Numbered from the stretch's first letter, positions 16,569 to 26,680 are shown. The stretch: DNA of 64,000 nt from Sphingobium xanthum (GCF_019737615.1 NZ_JAHKKS010000003.1:410001-474000); one strand, 5' to 3'. Notes: generated by a model not told the origin, from the letters alone. Program-made: numbers and translations.

Positions 16569-18433
16569 TGGACCATAGCGGCCTGATCGCGCTGGTCGGC
16601 AATCCCAATGCCGGCAAGAGCGCCCTGTTCAACGCCCTCACCGGCGCCCGGCAGAAAGTCGGCAATTATCCCGGCGTCACCGTCGAGCGGAAGGCCGGCA
16701 AGCTCGCCCTCTCGGACGGGCGCAACGTCGACATCGTCGATCTGCCCGGCACCTACAGCCTCGATCCCAAGAGCCCGGACGAGACCGTCACGCGCAATGT
16801 CGTCTTCGGTTATCAGGATGGCGAGCAGCAGCCGGACATGCTGGTCATCGTCGTCGATGCCGCCAATCTCGACAATCACCTGCGCTTCGCGCTCGAGTTG
16901 CTCGCGCTCGGCCGTCCGAGCGTCGTCGCGCTCAACATGGTCGATCTCGCCACCCGCGACGGGCTTGAGCTCGACGCCGATCAGCTATCGAAGGATCTCG
17001 GCGTGCCGGTCATCCCGACCGTCGCCGTGCGCCGCCGGGGCCTCGATCATCTGCGCGAGGCCATCGAAGCCGCCGTGCCCGCCCATGGCCAGCCCCGCGC
17101 GGTCTTCGTGCCGCATGCCGAGCGCGGCGAGACGGAACTGCGCCGCGAGGCCCAGCGCATCGCCCGCCGCGCGATCGTCTCCGAGACGCCGACGCGGCGC
17201 TTCACCGGCGCGATCGACAAGGTCGTGCTTCACCCGGTCAGCGGCCCGATCATCCTCCTCGCCCTGCTGTTCGTCATCTTCCAGGCCGTGTTCAGCTGGT
17301 CAGAGGCGCCTGTCGCCCTGATCGAGGAGACGTTCGCCGCGCTGCAGACCGGCGTCGAAGCGGTCCTGCCCGATAGCTTCCTGCGCGACATGATCGTGCA
17401 GGGCGTGATCGCCGGCGTCGGATCGGTCGTGGTCTTCCTGCCGCAGATCCTCATCCTCTTCTTCTTCATCCTGATGCTGGAAGCGACCGGCTACATGACC
17501 CGCGCCGCCTTCCTGATGGACGGCCTCATGGCCAGGGTAGGCCTCTCCGGCCGCGCCTTCATCCCTTTGCTCTCCAGCTTCGCCTGCGCGATCCCCGGCA
17601 TCATGGCGACGCGCACCATTTCCGATCCCAAGGACCGGCTGACGACGATCCTGATCGCGCCGCTCATGACCTGCTCGGCGCGCTTGCCGGTCTATGCGCT
17701 CATCATCGCCGCCTTCATTCCCGATCGCGCGGTCTGGGGCGGCATCGGGCTGCAGGGCCTCGTGCTGTTCTGCCTCTATCTCGCCGGGATCGTCGGCGCG
17801 CTGATCGCGGCCGTCGTCCTGCGGCTCACCGTCACGCGCGGCAGCCAGGGCAGCTTCCTCATGGAACTGCCCAAATATCAGATGCCACTGCTGCGCGACG
17901 TCATCATCGGCCTGTGGCAACGTGCGTGGATATTCCTGCGCCGCGCCGGCACGATCATTTTCGTCACCACGATTATCCTGTGGCTGCTCCTGTCCTTCCC
18001 CAAGCCGCCGCAGGGGAGCAATCAGAGCCTGGTCGAATATAGCGCCGCCGGCCGCATCGCCAGCGTGCTGGAGCCGGTGCTCCGTCCCATCGGCTTCAAT
18101 CACGAGATCGCGCTCGCCCTCATCCCTGCCATGGCCGCGCGCGAGGTCGCCGTCTCGGCGCTCGCCACCGCCAATGCGATCGAGGAAAGCGACGACGAGG
18201 AACAGACCGCACAGACCCTCGGCGAGCGCCTCCAGGGCCGCTGGACGCTCCCGACGGCGCTGGCCTTCCTCGCCTGGTTCGTTTTCGCGCCGCAGTGCCT
18301 CTCGACCATCGCCGTCACAAGGCGCGAGACCAACAGCTGGCGCTGGCCTTTGTTCATGACCGGCTATCTGTTCGTTCTGGCATGGCTCGCTGCGGGCGCC
18401 ACCTACTGGACGGCGGTGTCAGCGGGTCTTTAG
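16568..18433 (+). CDS. feoB: Ferrous iron transporter FeoB
   Basis: GTP-driven Fe(II) uptake protein of the inner membrane, 621 residues. The N-terminal G domain has GNPNAGKS at 11-18, DLPGTYSLDP near 57 and NMVDL near 124. The C-terminal part has multiple transmembrane helices with the conserved PLLSSFACAIPGIMATRTI and the second Gate-type region ALIPAMAAREVAVSALATANAI. It is near the short end of the family range. No feoC follows. It is coupled to feoA by a one-base overlap and the pair is probably Fur-controlled. Confidence 0.96.
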   Translation: MDHSGLIALVGNPNAGKSALFNALTGARQKVGNYPGVTVERKAGKLALSDGRNVDIVDLPGTYSLDPKSPDETVTRNVVFGYQDGEQQPDMLVIVVDAANLDNHLRFALELLALGRPSVVALNMVDLATRDGLELDADQLSKDLGVPVIPTVAVRRRGLDHLREAIEAAVPAHGQPRAVFVPHAERGETELRREAQRIARRAIVSETPTRRFTGAIDKVVLHPVSGPIILLALLFVIFQAVFSWSEAPVALIEETFAALQTGVEAVLPDSFLRDMIVQGVIAGVGSVVVFLPQILILFFFILMLEATGYMTRAAFLMDGLMARVGLSGRAFIPLLSSFACAIPGIMATRTISDPKDRLTTILIAPLMTCSARLPVYALIIAAFIPDRAVWGGIGLQGLVLFCLYLAGIVGALIAAVVLRLTVTRGSQGSFLMELPKYQMPLLRDVIIGLWQRAWIFLRRAGTIIFVTTIILWLLLSFPKPPQGSNQSLVEYSAAGRIASVLEPVLRPIGFNHEIALALIPAMAAREVAVSALATANAIEESDDEEQTAQTLGERLQGRWTLPTALAFLAWFVFAPQCLSTIAVTRRETNSWRWPLFMTGYLFVLAWLAAGATYWTAVSAGL

Positions 18434-18453
18434 GCCGGCAAACACGACCCTCC

Positions 18454-18528
18454 CCGTTCGGTTCGAGCGAAGTCGAGAACCGTCCCGCGCGGTGATCAAC
18501 ATGTCTCGACGATGCTCGACACGAACGG
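18454..18528. repeat. CCGTTCG-type palindromic repeat, copy 3
   Basis: Arms 18454-18467 and 18515-18528 pair at 12 of 14 positions, again with CCGTTCG / CGAACGG ends. The inside shows repeated CGAAGTCGAG and CTCGAC motifs. It lies between feoB and ssb on the same strand, 20 bp after the feoB stop, where it may end feo transcription. It is the shortest and most diverged of the three copies. Confidence 0.7.
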
Positions 18529-18618
18529 AAAATGAGGGTCATGCGAAGCTGGACGGGGATGATCGCTGGTCTATAAGCGCAGGTTCATTCCACCCATTCA
18601 GAATATCCGGAGAGCCCC

Positions 18619-19134
18619 ATGGCAGGCAGCGTCAACAAGGTCATTCTCGTCGGCAATTTGGGCGCCGATCCTGAAGTGAAAAGCTTCAGTAATGGCGGAC
18701 GCATCTGCAATCTGCGCATCGCCACCAGCGAGAACTGGACCGATCGCGCGTCCGGCGAGCGCAAGGAGCGCACCGAGTGGCACAGCGTCGTGATCCGCTC
18801 GGACGGTCTCATCGGTATTGCCGAGCGCTATCTGCGCAAGGGCAAGAAGATCTACATCGAAGGCTCGCTGCAGACCCGCAAATGGCAGGACCAGAACGGG
18901 CAGGATCGCTACTCGACCGAAGTCGTCCTCTCCGGCCCCGGCGCGGTCATGACCATGCTCGACGGCGGTGGTGAAGGCGGCGGTGGCGGCGGTGGTGGCC
19001 GGCGCAACGAAGGCGGCTGGGGCTCGGGCGGCGACGACATGGGCGGCGGCGGTGGTGGCAGGTCGGCCGGCGGCGCAGCGCGCCAGAGCAGTCCTTTCAG
19101 CGACAATCTGGACGACGACGAAATCCCGTTCTGA
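18619..19134 (+). CDS. ssb: Single-stranded DNA-binding protein
   Basis: A 171-residue SSB: an OB fold ([20 protein letters not shown], then TEWHSVVI and [15 protein letters not shown]) to about residue 112, a glycine-rich flexible linker, and the acidic tip DDDEIPF that recruits replication and repair partners. It acts as a tetramer in replication, recombination and repair. A CGGAGAG ribosome site precedes the ATG. I see no clear SOS operator of the alphaproteobacterial GTTC-N7-GTTC type. Confidence 0.97.
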   Translation: MAGSVNKVILVGNLGADPEVKSFSNGGRICNLRIATSENWTDRASGERKERTEWHSVVIRSDGLIGIAERYLRKGKKIYIEGSLQTRKWQDQNGQDRYSTEVVLSGPGAVMTMLDGGGEGGGGGGGGRRNEGGWGSGGDDMGGGGGGRSAGGAARQSSPFSDNLDDDEIPF

Positions 19135-19143
19135 ACGGGACGC

Positions 19144-19719
19144 TCAGATCCCGGCGATCTGGTGCCGAATGCGGTCGAGCTGTGTGGTTTCGCGCACGAT
19201 TTCCATGAGTTCGATACGGATCGCGCTGTTCTTGGTGTCGCGGCAGAGCACGGCATCGTCCTCCAGGTCCTGCGCACCCTCGACGACGAGCAGCCGGAAC
19301 TGGGCGATGCGCTGAAGCGCGCCGTCGATCTCCGCGATCACGGTCAGCACCTGCTTGTCATGCCGGTCGCGCATCGCCACCAGCGCCCGCAATTCGGCAA
19401 GCAACTTCTGCATGGTGGGGCGGGTTCGCCCGCCGACGGCACGCACGTCGCCAAATGCCTTGCGCATGACCGCAAGCTTCTCGGCCGTGGTCTGTTCGAG
19501 ATGACCCCAGGCGAGGATCAGCTCGCCGATCGAGGCCAGCAAAGCGGGATTATGGGGCCGCGCATCGCCATCGGCCTGCTCATGGGCGCCAAGAAACAGA
19601 TCGGGCTGAGGGAGGGTGGGCGGTTCGCCGGCCGGCGTGGGATGACCGGCCGGCGTTCCGTCGTCGACCGATGTGGGAAGTTCGGTCGAAGCAGAAGTTC
19701 GGTTAGAATCGGTCACCAC
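19144..19719 (-). CDS. Hypothetical protein, mostly helical
   Basis: A 191-residue protein starting from a GTG (19719) with a second GTG next to it. The first 45 residues are Pro/Thr/Glu-rich and probably disordered. The rest looks like a helical bundle (GELILAWGHLEQTTAEKLAV, LLAELRALVAMRDRHDKQVL). No signal peptide or known domain is seen. It converges with ssb, only 9 bp apart. The N-terminal start is uncertain. Confidence 0.6.
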   Translation of the reverse strand: MVTDSNRTSASTELPTSVDDGTPAGHPTPAGEPPTLPQPDLFLGAHEQADGDARPHNPALLASIGELILAWGHLEQTTAEKLAVMRKAFGDVRAVGGRTRPTMQKLLAELRALVAMRDRHDKQVLTVIAEIDGALQRIAQFRLLVVEGAQDLEDDAVLCRDTKNSAIRIELMEIVRETTQLDRIRHQIAGI

Positions 19720-19949
19720 ATAAGTCCGGATAACAGAGATGCGTCATGGCCCGATGGTGGGAGCACCAAGCCATCCGAAACCGCATCAAGCCCGAAGACC
19801 AAGCGTCCCGATTCTCGTTTCCACCCTCTTTTGCGGGGTGGTGTGGCAACTATATGACGCAAAAATGACGGTAATGCATTCGAAAAGTGATCCAAAAAGA
19901 GACAGGCGTCGAAAAAAGTGCGAAAAAGGCGACGAGGCGTTTCCATGGA

Positions 19950-20114
19950 TCAGAAATCGATCGCGATGCCGTTCTTTTCCCAATCGCCGTAACGTGTTGG
20001 ATCGAGCCTGTTTTCATCCGTCCGCAAAACGGCTGCCGACTCGTCCGGCACGGGGACTGGCGGACTCTTGGAGAGATAGGCCGGTGGCTTCACATGGTCG
20101 GGACGTTTGCCCAT
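19950..20114 (-). CDS. DUF1674 protein, SDHAF4-like
   Basis: A 54-residue protein ending with the DUF1674 signature LDPTRYGDWEKNGIAIDF. The family includes SDHAF4, which helps mature the flavoprotein subunit of succinate dehydrogenase; that role is likely here but unproven. The ATG at 20114 gives MGKRPDHVKPPAYLS; the frame is open much further upstream but antisense to rsmB. It is divergent from rsmB, an arrangement I have seen in alphaproteobacteria. The 230 bp between its stop and the next minus-strand gene contain no gene I can support. Confidence 0.82.
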   Translation of the reverse strand: MGKRPDHVKPPAYLSKSPPVPVPDESAAVLRTDENRLDPTRYGDWEKNGIAIDF

Positions 20115-20239
20115 CGGAGCGGCTTTCGAAAGTTGGCGCCTGATGCTCCATGCTATTGGCTCCCCGCTGCCGGTTTGCAAGCCATCCGGGCCACCGCATG
20201 CGCGGTTCCCTGCACCGTTCATCTTGCTATAGGCCCGCG

Positions 20240-21553
20240 ATGACCAACCAGCCCACCCGACGCCGGCCCCGCCCGAGCGAGGCCGAACCGCAAGGCTTTC
20301 CCGCGCGCCGCGCCGCGCTGCGCCTGCTCGATGCCGTACTGCGCCGGGGGCAGCCGCTCGAGCAGGCGCTGGGCGCGGCGGCAGGCGGCCTTGCCTTGCC
20401 GGCGGATCGCGGACTCGCGCACAATATCGCGGCACTGACCCTGCGCCATCTCGTCGATCTCGACGCGCTGATCGACGGCGCGACCCGGCAGCGCCTGCCC
20501 GACGACGCCAAGGCGCGCATGGTGCTGCGGATGGCGCTTGCCCAGGCGCTGCTGCTGGAAACGCCCCATCATGCCGCGGTCGCGACGGCATTGCCCCTGG
20601 TGGATGGCGGGCCGCGCAAGCTGGTCCACGGCGTTTTGAGCGCGCTGCTGAAGCAGGGCGCCGCCTTGCCCGCGCTGCCGCGACTGCCGGGCGAGACCGA
20701 AGAACGATGGCGCGCCGCATGGGGCGACGAGATGATCGCCGCCGCCAGCGCCGCGATCGCCGAGCGCCCGCCGCTGGACCTCAGCTTGCGCGATCGGGAC
20801 GCGACCGCTGACTGGACGGAGCGTCTCGGCGGCGTCTCGCTGGCGCCCGGCCATGTGCGCATCGGCGCCGATGCCGATGTGACCGCCTTGCCCGGCTATG
20901 GCAGCGGGGACTGGTGGGTGCAGGATCTCGCCGCTTCGCTGCCGGCGCGGCTGCTCGGCCCGGGGAACGGCCGCACCGCGCTCGATCTCTGCGCCGCGCC
21001 CGGCGGCAAGACGATGCAACTCGCTGCCGCGGGCTGGCACGTGATCGCGGTCGATCAGTCCCAGCGCCGCTCCGAGCGGATGCGCGCCAATCTCGCGCGG
21101 ACCGGGCTCGATGCCGTGGTGATCCAGGCCGATCTGCTGTCATGGGCGCCCGAGGAGCCAGTCGATGCCATCCTGCTCGACGCGCCGTGCAGCGCGACCG
21201 GCATTTTCCGGCGCCATCCCGATGTGATCCACCGTATCGGCCCGCGCCAGATCGCCGAGATGGCGGAAATACAGGCTGCCCTGCTCGATCGCGCGCTCGG
21301 CTGGCTGAAGCCGGGCGGCCGGCTCGTTTACGCGACCTGCTCGCTCGAACCGGCCGAAGGCGAGGCGCAGATCGCGGCGCTGCTGGCGCATCGACGCGAC
21401 ATCGCGCCGGTTGATATCGACGCCGCATGCCTGCCGGCCGGCATTCCCGTCACGGCGCCCGGCCAGGTCCGCACCCGACCGGATCTCCTGGCGGACCTGG
21501 GACGGCTCGACGGCTTCTTCATTGCGCTTCTGTCCCGAACCGAGCCGGTTTGA
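20240..21553 (+). CDS. rsmB: 16S rRNA (cytosine-967-C5) methyltransferase family
   Basis: A 437-residue RNA m5C methyltransferase. An N-terminal NusB-like RNA-binding domain spans about 20-150 (AALRLLDAVLRRGQPLEQAL). The SAM-binding motif LDLCAAPGGKTMQLA is near 247, and the two catalytic cysteines are in LDAPCSATGIFRRHPD near 313 and YATCSLEPAEGE near 363. The ATG at 20240 fits the family. It is followed by rpe, heparinase-like and purH on the same strand. Confidence 0.92.
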   Translation: MTNQPTRRRPRPSEAEPQGFPARRAALRLLDAVLRRGQPLEQALGAAAGGLALPADRGLAHNIAALTLRHLVDLDALIDGATRQRLPDDAKARMVLRMALAQALLLETPHHAAVATALPLVDGGPRKLVHGVLSALLKQGAALPALPRLPGETEERWRAAWGDEMIAAASAAIAERPPLDLSLRDRDATADWTERLGGVSLAPGHVRIGADADVTALPGYGSGDWWVQDLAASLPARLLGPGNGRTALDLCAAPGGKTMQLAAAGWHVIAVDQSQRRSERMRANLARTGLDAVVIQADLLSWAPEEPVDAILLDAPCSATGIFRRHPDVIHRIGPRQIAEMAEIQAALLDRALGWLKPGGRLVYATCSLEPAEGEAQIAALLAHRRDIAPVDIDAACLPAGIPVTAPGQVRTRPDLLADLGRLDGFFIALLSRTEPV

Positions 21554-21630
21554 GGCGACTCACCGAATCCATCCACAACTTTATCCCCGGCGCGGTTGAT
21601 CTGCCTGAATCGCAAGGGTAAGCGAATTTC

Positions 21631-22293
21631 ATGGTGCCATCCGTCCGTATTGCGCCCTCCATCCTGTCCGCCGATTTCGCACGTCTCGGCGAGGAAGTCC
21701 GTGCGATCGACGAAGCTGGCGCCGACTGGATCCATGTCGATGTCATGGACGGCCATTTCGTGCCCAACCTGACGATCGGCCCGATGGTCGTGAAGGCGCT
21801 CCGTCCGCACAGCGCCAAGGTGTTCGACGTCCATCTCATGATCTCGCCGGTGGATTCTTTCCTCGACGCCTTTGCCGAGGCGGGCGCGGACATATTGACC
21901 GTGCATCCCGAGGCGGGCGCCCACACGCATCGCACCGTCCAGCGCATCAAGGGCCTTGGCAAGAAGGCGGGCATCTCGCTCAATCCCGCGACACCGGCCA
22001 AGATGCTCGACTATCTCATCGACGATATCGATCTGGTGCTCGTCATGAGCGTCAATCCCGGCTTCGGTGGGCAGAGCTTCATCGAGAGCCAGCTCCGCAA
22101 GATCGAAGCGGTGCGCAAGATGATCGACAAGACCGGCCGCGAGATCGCGCTGGAAGTCGACGGCGGCATCGATGCGACCACGGCCCCGCGCGCCATTGCG
22201 GCCGGCGCCGATGTGCTGGTGGCCGGCACGGCCACTTTCCGGGGCGGGCCAGGCGCTTATGCGGCCAATATCGCGAGGCTGCGCGGCGCATGA
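21631..22293 (+). CDS. rpe: Ribulose-phosphate 3-epimerase
   Basis: Interconverts ribulose 5-phosphate and xylulose 5-phosphate in the pentose phosphate pathway. The 220-residue TIM barrel shows [14 protein letters not shown], the metal-site segment [29 protein letters not shown] and EVDGGID. The ATG at 21631 follows a short leader; its TGA overlaps the next gene's ATG by four bases, so the two are translationally coupled. Confidence 0.97.
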   Translation: MVPSVRIAPSILSADFARLGEEVRAIDEAGADWIHVDVMDGHFVPNLTIGPMVVKALRPHSAKVFDVHLMISPVDSFLDAFAEAGADILTVHPEAGAHTHRTVQRIKGLGKKAGISLNPATPAKMLDYLIDDIDLVLVMSVNPGFGGQSFIESQLRKIEAVRKMIDKTGREIALEVDGGIDATTAPRAIAAGADVLVAGTATFRGGPGAYAANIARLRGA

Positions 22294-24041
22294 GCACGCG
22301 GCCGCTCCCCATGATGACGCCGGAACCGCCCGAGGAAGACGGCATCGAGCAGGGCAAGCGCCTCATCCGCCTGTCGGACGATCGCGGCCTCAGCCTCACG
22401 CAGAAGCTCGCCAATCATTTCTATCGCATGACCTGGGGCACGCCGTTCCACACCATGCGGCTCAAAGGCAAATATCCGCTCAAGCTGCTCGCCGTGCCGG
22501 ACGATGCGATCCCCGGTGACGCCCGCGCGGGCAAGGCGCTGCGCGCCGGCTATTTCCTGTTTCGCGGCATGCGCCAGCAGGTCGCCTCGCTGGACTGGCG
22601 CAAGATCGACCAGCCCGATGCCTTCGTCGATTATCTGCACGGCTTCCGCTGGCTGCGCGACCTCGCCGTCGCGACCAGCCGAGACAATGCCGTGCCGGTC
22701 GCCGAAGCGCAGATGCGCGCCTGGCTCGCGGCCCATGCCGAGACGGTGAGCGAGCCGGCCTGGCGTGCCGACGTCGCCGCCTGGCGCATCCTGCACTGGA
22801 CGGCCTTCTCGCCGCTGATCCTCTCGAGCGGCGATCTCGTCTATCGCAGCCTGGTGCTCAACGGCATCGCGCGCACCGCGCGCCATCTCGACCGCAGCGC
22901 CGACAAGGCGCCGATCGGCCTGCCGCGCGTCACGGCCTGGGCCGGAATCGTCGCGGCCAGCCTGCTGCTGCCGGGCGGCGAACCGCGCCGCATCTTCGGG
23001 GAGGCGGGCCTGCGCCGTGCGCTCGAGAGCGCCTTCTATGCCGATGGCGGCATCATTTCGCGCTCGCCGCTGGAACAGACCGAGGCGATCACATTGCTCG
23101 CCATGCTGCGCGCCGTCTATGACGTGCGCCGCGAGGACATGCCGGGCTTCATCGCGCAGACGCTGGAGCGCATCGTCGCGGCCCTGCTCGGCGTCCTGCA
23201 TGGTGATGGCGCGCCGGGGAGCTGGCAAGGCGGCGCTCCCGTCGATCCGGCCCGCATCACCGCGATCGTCGCGGCCTCCGGCATCCGCACCCGGCCGTTG
23301 CGCCAGGCACGCGACTGGGGCTATCAGCGCCTGTCCGCCGGCACCACCGTCATCCAGCTCGACGCGGCGCCGCCGCCGGTCGCGCGCCTTGCCAGATGCG
23401 GCTGCGCCTCCACCGGCGCCATGGAACTGTCGGACGGATCGACGCGCGTGATCGTCAATTGCGGCGGCGCGGCGCTCGCGGGATCCATGCTTCCCGCCGA
23501 TCTGGCGCAGGGGCTGCGCACGACCGCTGCGCATTCGACGCTCATTCTGGACGACAGCAATTCGACGGCGATCATGCCGGACGGCTCGCTCGGCCGCGGT
23601 GTCGGCGAAGTCGAGCTGGACCGGCACGAGCTGGAGCAGGGCAGCCGGCTCGACGTGGCACATGACGGCTATGCAAAGCGGCTGGGTTTCCAGCACCGCC
23701 GCATCCTCGTCCTGAGCAACGAGGGCCGCGAACTGCGCGGTGAGGATGTGCTGCTGCCGGTCGAGAAGCGCCGCAAGATCGCGGATTGCCCCTATGCCAT
23801 CCGCTTCCATCTCGGGGTCGAGGTCGAGCCGACCCTGACGGCCGACAAGCAGGGCGCGCTGCTGCGCCTTTCCAACGGGGCGCTCTGGCAATTCCGCGTC
23901 GGCGCGGGAGAACTCAGTGTCGAGGACAGCCTCTGGGTCGATGGCGACGGCCGTCCGCACCCGACGCAACAGCTCGTCGTCAACGGCACGACGGGCTCCG
24001 GCGGCACGAACATCGGCTGGCTGCTCAAGAAATCGGGATAG
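22290..24041 (+). CDS. Heparinase II/III-family protein
   Basis: A 583-residue protein with an N-terminal alpha-toroid-type region ([38 protein letters not shown]) and a C-terminal beta-sandwich typical of heparinase II/III-like proteins ([20 protein letters not shown]). There is no obvious signal peptide. Its substrate is unknown. The rsmB-rpe-this-purH order is conserved in alphaproteobacteria as far as I know, which argues for a housekeeping role such as envelope polysaccharide turnover rather than catabolism. ATGA overlap with rpe; terminator 37 bp after the stop. Confidence 0.9.
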   Translation: MSTRPLPMMTPEPPEEDGIEQGKRLIRLSDDRGLSLTQKLANHFYRMTWGTPFHTMRLKGKYPLKLLAVPDDAIPGDARAGKALRAGYFLFRGMRQQVASLDWRKIDQPDAFVDYLHGFRWLRDLAVATSRDNAVPVAEAQMRAWLAAHAETVSEPAWRADVAAWRILHWTAFSPLILSSGDLVYRSLVLNGIARTARHLDRSADKAPIGLPRVTAWAGIVAASLLLPGGEPRRIFGEAGLRRALESAFYADGGIISRSPLEQTEAITLLAMLRAVYDVRREDMPGFIAQTLERIVAALLGVLHGDGAPGSWQGGAPVDPARITAIVAASGIRTRPLRQARDWGYQRLSAGTTVIQLDAAPPPVARLARCGCASTGAMELSDGSTRVIVNCGGAALAGSMLPADLAQGLRTTAAHSTLILDDSNSTAIMPDGSLGRGVGEVELDRHELEQGSRLDVAHDGYAKRLGFQHRRILVLSNEGRELRGEDVLLPVEKRRKIADCPYAIRFHLGVEVEPTLTADKQGALLRLSNGALWQFRVGAGELSVEDSLWVDGDGRPHPTQQLVVNGTTGSGGTNIGWLLKKSG

Positions 24042-24077
24042 CGCCGGCGCCAGAGCCGCTCGTCTAAGCTCTTGTGA

Positions 24078-24102
24078 CGGGAGCCGTTTCTTCCGGCTCC
24101 CG
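24078..24102. terminator. Two-way hairpin terminator
   Basis: A perfect 9-bp stem, CGGGAGCCG at 24078-24086 and CGGCTCCCG at 24094-24102, with a 7-base loop and CTTT after it on plus. It lies between the heparinase-family gene and a convergent small minus-strand gene whose stop is only four bases away, so one hairpin probably ends both transcripts. Confidence 0.75.
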
Positions 24103-24105
24103 CTT

Positions 24106-24267
24106 TCAGGAACTGGTGGCGAGCCTTTTCAGCTTGCGAGCATGGGCCTCATGCTTGACGGCAACCTCGCGAAGACGACGTGCCAGGTCCGGATCATCGC
24201 TCGTGTCCGCTCGTTGCCTGGTCGCTTTGGCAAGCTCGGCATAATGCTCGGCATTGCGCCATTCCAT
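24106..24267 (-). CDS. Small charged protein, 53 residues
   Basis: An ATG at 24267 opens a 53-codon frame: it begins MEWRNAEHYAELAKATRQRA, continues with a DPDLARRLREVAVKHEAHA type segment and ends KRLATSS. The sequence is helical, charged and free of rare motifs. It resembles small alphaproteobacterial proteins with an N-terminal AEHYRE-type helix and a DPxLAR repeat, whose function I do not know. The frame fills a gap otherwise without a gene and ends at the shared terminator, which supports it. No strong ribosome site is seen. Confidence 0.65.
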   Translation of the reverse strand: MEWRNAEHYAELAKATRQRADTSDDPDLARRLREVAVKHEAHARKLKRLATSS

Positions 24268-24431
24268 GGCGATTATTTAGCATGTGCGGGGCGCTCGACC
24301 AAGATATCCACAGCGGTTTGCCGCTTGACGGGACTCGCCTGACAGTCGAGGGGTCCGCCCGTCGAACCGAGGCCGAAAGCGCCGGGGCTGCGACATCGCC
24401 AGGATCGTGAAACAGGCACGGGGACGAGACC

Positions 24432-26021
24432 ATGCAGGACGTGAAAATTGAGCGGGCGTTGCTCTCCGTGTCGGACAAGACCGGATTGATCGATCTCGCT
24501 TCCGCACTCGTCCGGCATGGCGTGGAACTGGTCTCGACCGGCGGCTCGGCCAGGACGCTGCGCGACGCCGGCCTGCCCGTGCGGGATATTTCCGACCTCA
24601 CCGGTTTCCCCGAGATGATGGACGGCCGCGTCAAGACGCTGCACCCCAAGGTGCATGGCGGTCTGCTCGCGGTGCGCGACAATCCGGAGCATGTCGCCTC
24701 GATGACCGAGCACGGGATCGGCGCGATCGATCTCGTCGTCGTCAATCTCTATCCCTTCGCGGCCACCGTGGCGAAGGGCGCGGATCGCGAAGAGATCATC
24801 GAGAATATCGACATCGGCGGCCCCTCCATGGTCCGCTCGGCCGCCAAGAACCATGCCAGCGTCACGATCGTCACCGACACGGCCGACTATGCCCGGCTGA
24901 TCGAGGAGATGGACGCCAAGGGCAGCGCCACCAGCTATGATTTCCGCCGCCTGTGCGCCGCCAAGGCCTATGCGGCGACCGCCGAATATGACGCCATGAT
25001 CGCCAGCTGGTTCGCCTCCGCCGATCAGGGCGAGATGTTCCCGCCCTCGCTCTCCGTGCCGCTGCGCCGGGGCCAGTCCCTGCGCTATGGCGAGAACCCG
25101 CATCAGCAGGCCGCGCTCTACCTGCCTGCCTTCGCGCCCGGCCGCACGATCGCCGATCATGTGCAAGTGCAGGGCAAGGAGCTCTCCTACAATAATCTCA
25201 ACGATGCCGACGCCGCGCTGGAGCTGATCGCCGACTTCCGCGATGGCCCGCCGACCGTCGCGATCATCAAGCATGCCAATCCCTGCGGCGTCGCCACCGG
25301 CGAGACCCTGATCGAAGCCTATCGCGCGGCCTTCCTGTGCGACACCGTGTCGGCCTTTGGCGGCATCATCGCGGTCAACCGGCCGCTCGATGGTCCCACG
25401 GCCGAGGCGATCACCGAGATTTTCACCGAAGTCGTCTGCGCGCCCGATGCCGACCAGGCCGCGAAGGCCGTGTTCGCGAAGAAGAAAAACCTTCGCCTGA
25501 TCCTGACCGGCGACCTCCCCGATCCGGCACGCGGCGGGATGACGCTCAAGACCATAGCCGGCGGCGTACTGGTGCAGACGCGCGACAACGGCCGCATCAC
25601 ACCGGAAGAGCTCAAGGTCGTCACCAAACGCGCACCGACGCAACGGGAGCTGGCCGATTGCCTCTTCGCCTGGACTATCGCCAAGCATGTGAAGTCCAAC
25701 GCTATCGTCTATGCGAAGGACGGCGCCACCGCCGGCATCGGCGCGGGGCAGATGAACCGCCGCGATTCCTCGCGCATCGCCGCCATCCGCGCCCGCGAAG
25801 CAGCGGAAGCAGCAGGCTGGAGCGAGCCGCGCACGGTCGGTTCCGCCGTGGCGTCCGACGCCTTCTTCCCCTTCCCGGATGGCCTGCTCGCCGCGGCGGA
25901 AGCTGGCGCGACGGCGGTCATCCAGCCCGGCGGTTCGATGGGCGATGCCGACGTCATTGCAGCGGCTGACGAGGCTGGCCTGGCCATGGTGTTCACCGGC
26001 ATGCGGCATTTCCGGCACTGA
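24432..26021 (+). CDS. purH: AICAR formyltransferase / IMP cyclohydrolase
   Basis: Catalyses the last two steps of IMP synthesis. The 529-residue protein has the N-terminal cyclohydrolase ([33 protein letters not shown]) and the C-terminal transformylase with the Lys-His motif [11 protein letters not shown] and [22 protein letters not shown] ribosome site precedes the ATG. The 160-bp leader has no recognisable purine or ZTP riboswitch. It is followed by a palindromic repeat that may stop transcription. Confidence 0.97.
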   Translation: MQDVKIERALLSVSDKTGLIDLASALVRHGVELVSTGGSARTLRDAGLPVRDISDLTGFPEMMDGRVKTLHPKVHGGLLAVRDNPEHVASMTEHGIGAIDLVVVNLYPFAATVAKGADREEIIENIDIGGPSMVRSAAKNHASVTIVTDTADYARLIEEMDAKGSATSYDFRRLCAAKAYAATAEYDAMIASWFASADQGEMFPPSLSVPLRRGQSLRYGENPHQQAALYLPAFAPGRTIADHVQVQGKELSYNNLNDADAALELIADFRDGPPTVAIIKHANPCGVATGETLIEAYRAAFLCDTVSAFGGIIAVNRPLDGPTAEAITEIFTEVVCAPDADQAAKAVFAKKKNLRLILTGDLPDPARGGMTLKTIAGGVLVQTRDNGRITPEELKVVTKRAPTQRELADCLFAWTIAKHVKSNAIVYAKDGATAGIGAGQMNRRDSSRIAAIRAREAAEAAGWSEPRTVGSAVASDAFFPFPDGLLAAAEAGATAVIQPGGSMGDADVIAAADEAGLAMVFTGMRHFRH

Positions 26022-26027
26022 CATATT

Positions 26028-26070
26028 CCTCCCCAAGCTTACTTGGGGAGGGGACCACCAAGTGGTGGAG
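26028..26070. repeat. CCTCCCC-type double hairpin repeat after purH
   Basis: A perfect 10-bp inverted repeat, CCTCCCCAAG (26028-26037) and CTTGGGGAGG (26042-26051), is followed by a second small hairpin CCACCA/TGGTGG near 26055-26068. This tandem layout looks like a dispersed intergenic element and could also end purH transcription. The next 170 bp up to the DUF6152 gene show no other gene. Confidence 0.75.
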
Positions 26071-26239
26071 GGGAAATAGCGCTCCCCGGTCGCCAGAGAG
26101 ACTTCACCTCCGCCGCCTTCGCCCGCCTCCATCGTCAGATGGAGAAGAAATGGAAGGCGCGCTTGGTCATTTCGGGAAAATACGGTAAATTCAGTGTTCA
26201 AGGGGGCCGAGTCACTCTGTTGCGAGAGGGTCCGTTGCC

Positions 26240-26593
26240 ATGCGCCTGTCCTTGATTGCCGCTGTCGTGCTGCTCAGCCTCGTGCCCACAACCCCGGCCG
26301 AATCCCATCATGGCTGGAGCAGCTATGATGCCGCCAGGACCCTGACCATCGAAGGCCCGCTCGTCTCGCTGCGCTGGGCCAATCCCCATGGCGCCGCCAC
26401 GGTGCGCCACGAGGGCAAAAGCTGGGATGTCATCCTCGCGCCGGTCACCCGCATGGAAGCGCGCGGCCTCTCCGAGGCGCTCATCAAGCCGGGCAGGAAG
26501 ATCACGCTCGTCGGCTATCCCCGAAGCGACGGCACGCCCGAAATGCGAATCGAGCGCGTGATCGTCGAAGGCAAGACCTACGAATTGCGCTGA
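26240..26593 (+). CDS. DUF6152 periplasmic protein
   Basis: A 117-residue protein with a signal peptide (MRLSLIAAVVLLSLVPTTPA), then the DUF6152 hallmarks HHGWSSYDAARTLTIEGPL and RWANPHG. The function of the family is unknown; the double His just after the cleavage site suggests possible metal binding. It stands alone between two palindromic repeats. Confidence 0.85.
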   Translation: MRLSLIAAVVLLSLVPTTPAESHHGWSSYDAARTLTIEGPLVSLRWANPHGAATVRHEGKSWDVILAPVTRMEARGLSEALIKPGRKITLVGYPRSDGTPEMRIERVIVEGKTYELR

Positions 26594-26680
26594 GTTCGAC
26601 GGTCACTCTCTTTGCGACATCGACGACACGCGCCGCTCCCGCAATGGCCGATTTGGGGTGGAGAGCTGACATTCTTGAAT

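Noticed and set aside
18454..18618. SOS box upstream of ssb
   Set aside because: GTTC copies occur but not with the 7-base spacing of the alphaproteobacterial LexA site.
24305..24320. DnaA box or replication origin (ATATCCACA; also ATCCACAAC near 21580)
   Set aside because: Single imperfect matches with no cluster, AT-rich unwinding region or dnaA/dnaN/gidA context.
24268..24431. ZTP/pfl riboswitch in the purH leader
   Set aside because: G-rich segments are present, but I could not place the conserved two-part aptamer and pseudoknot.
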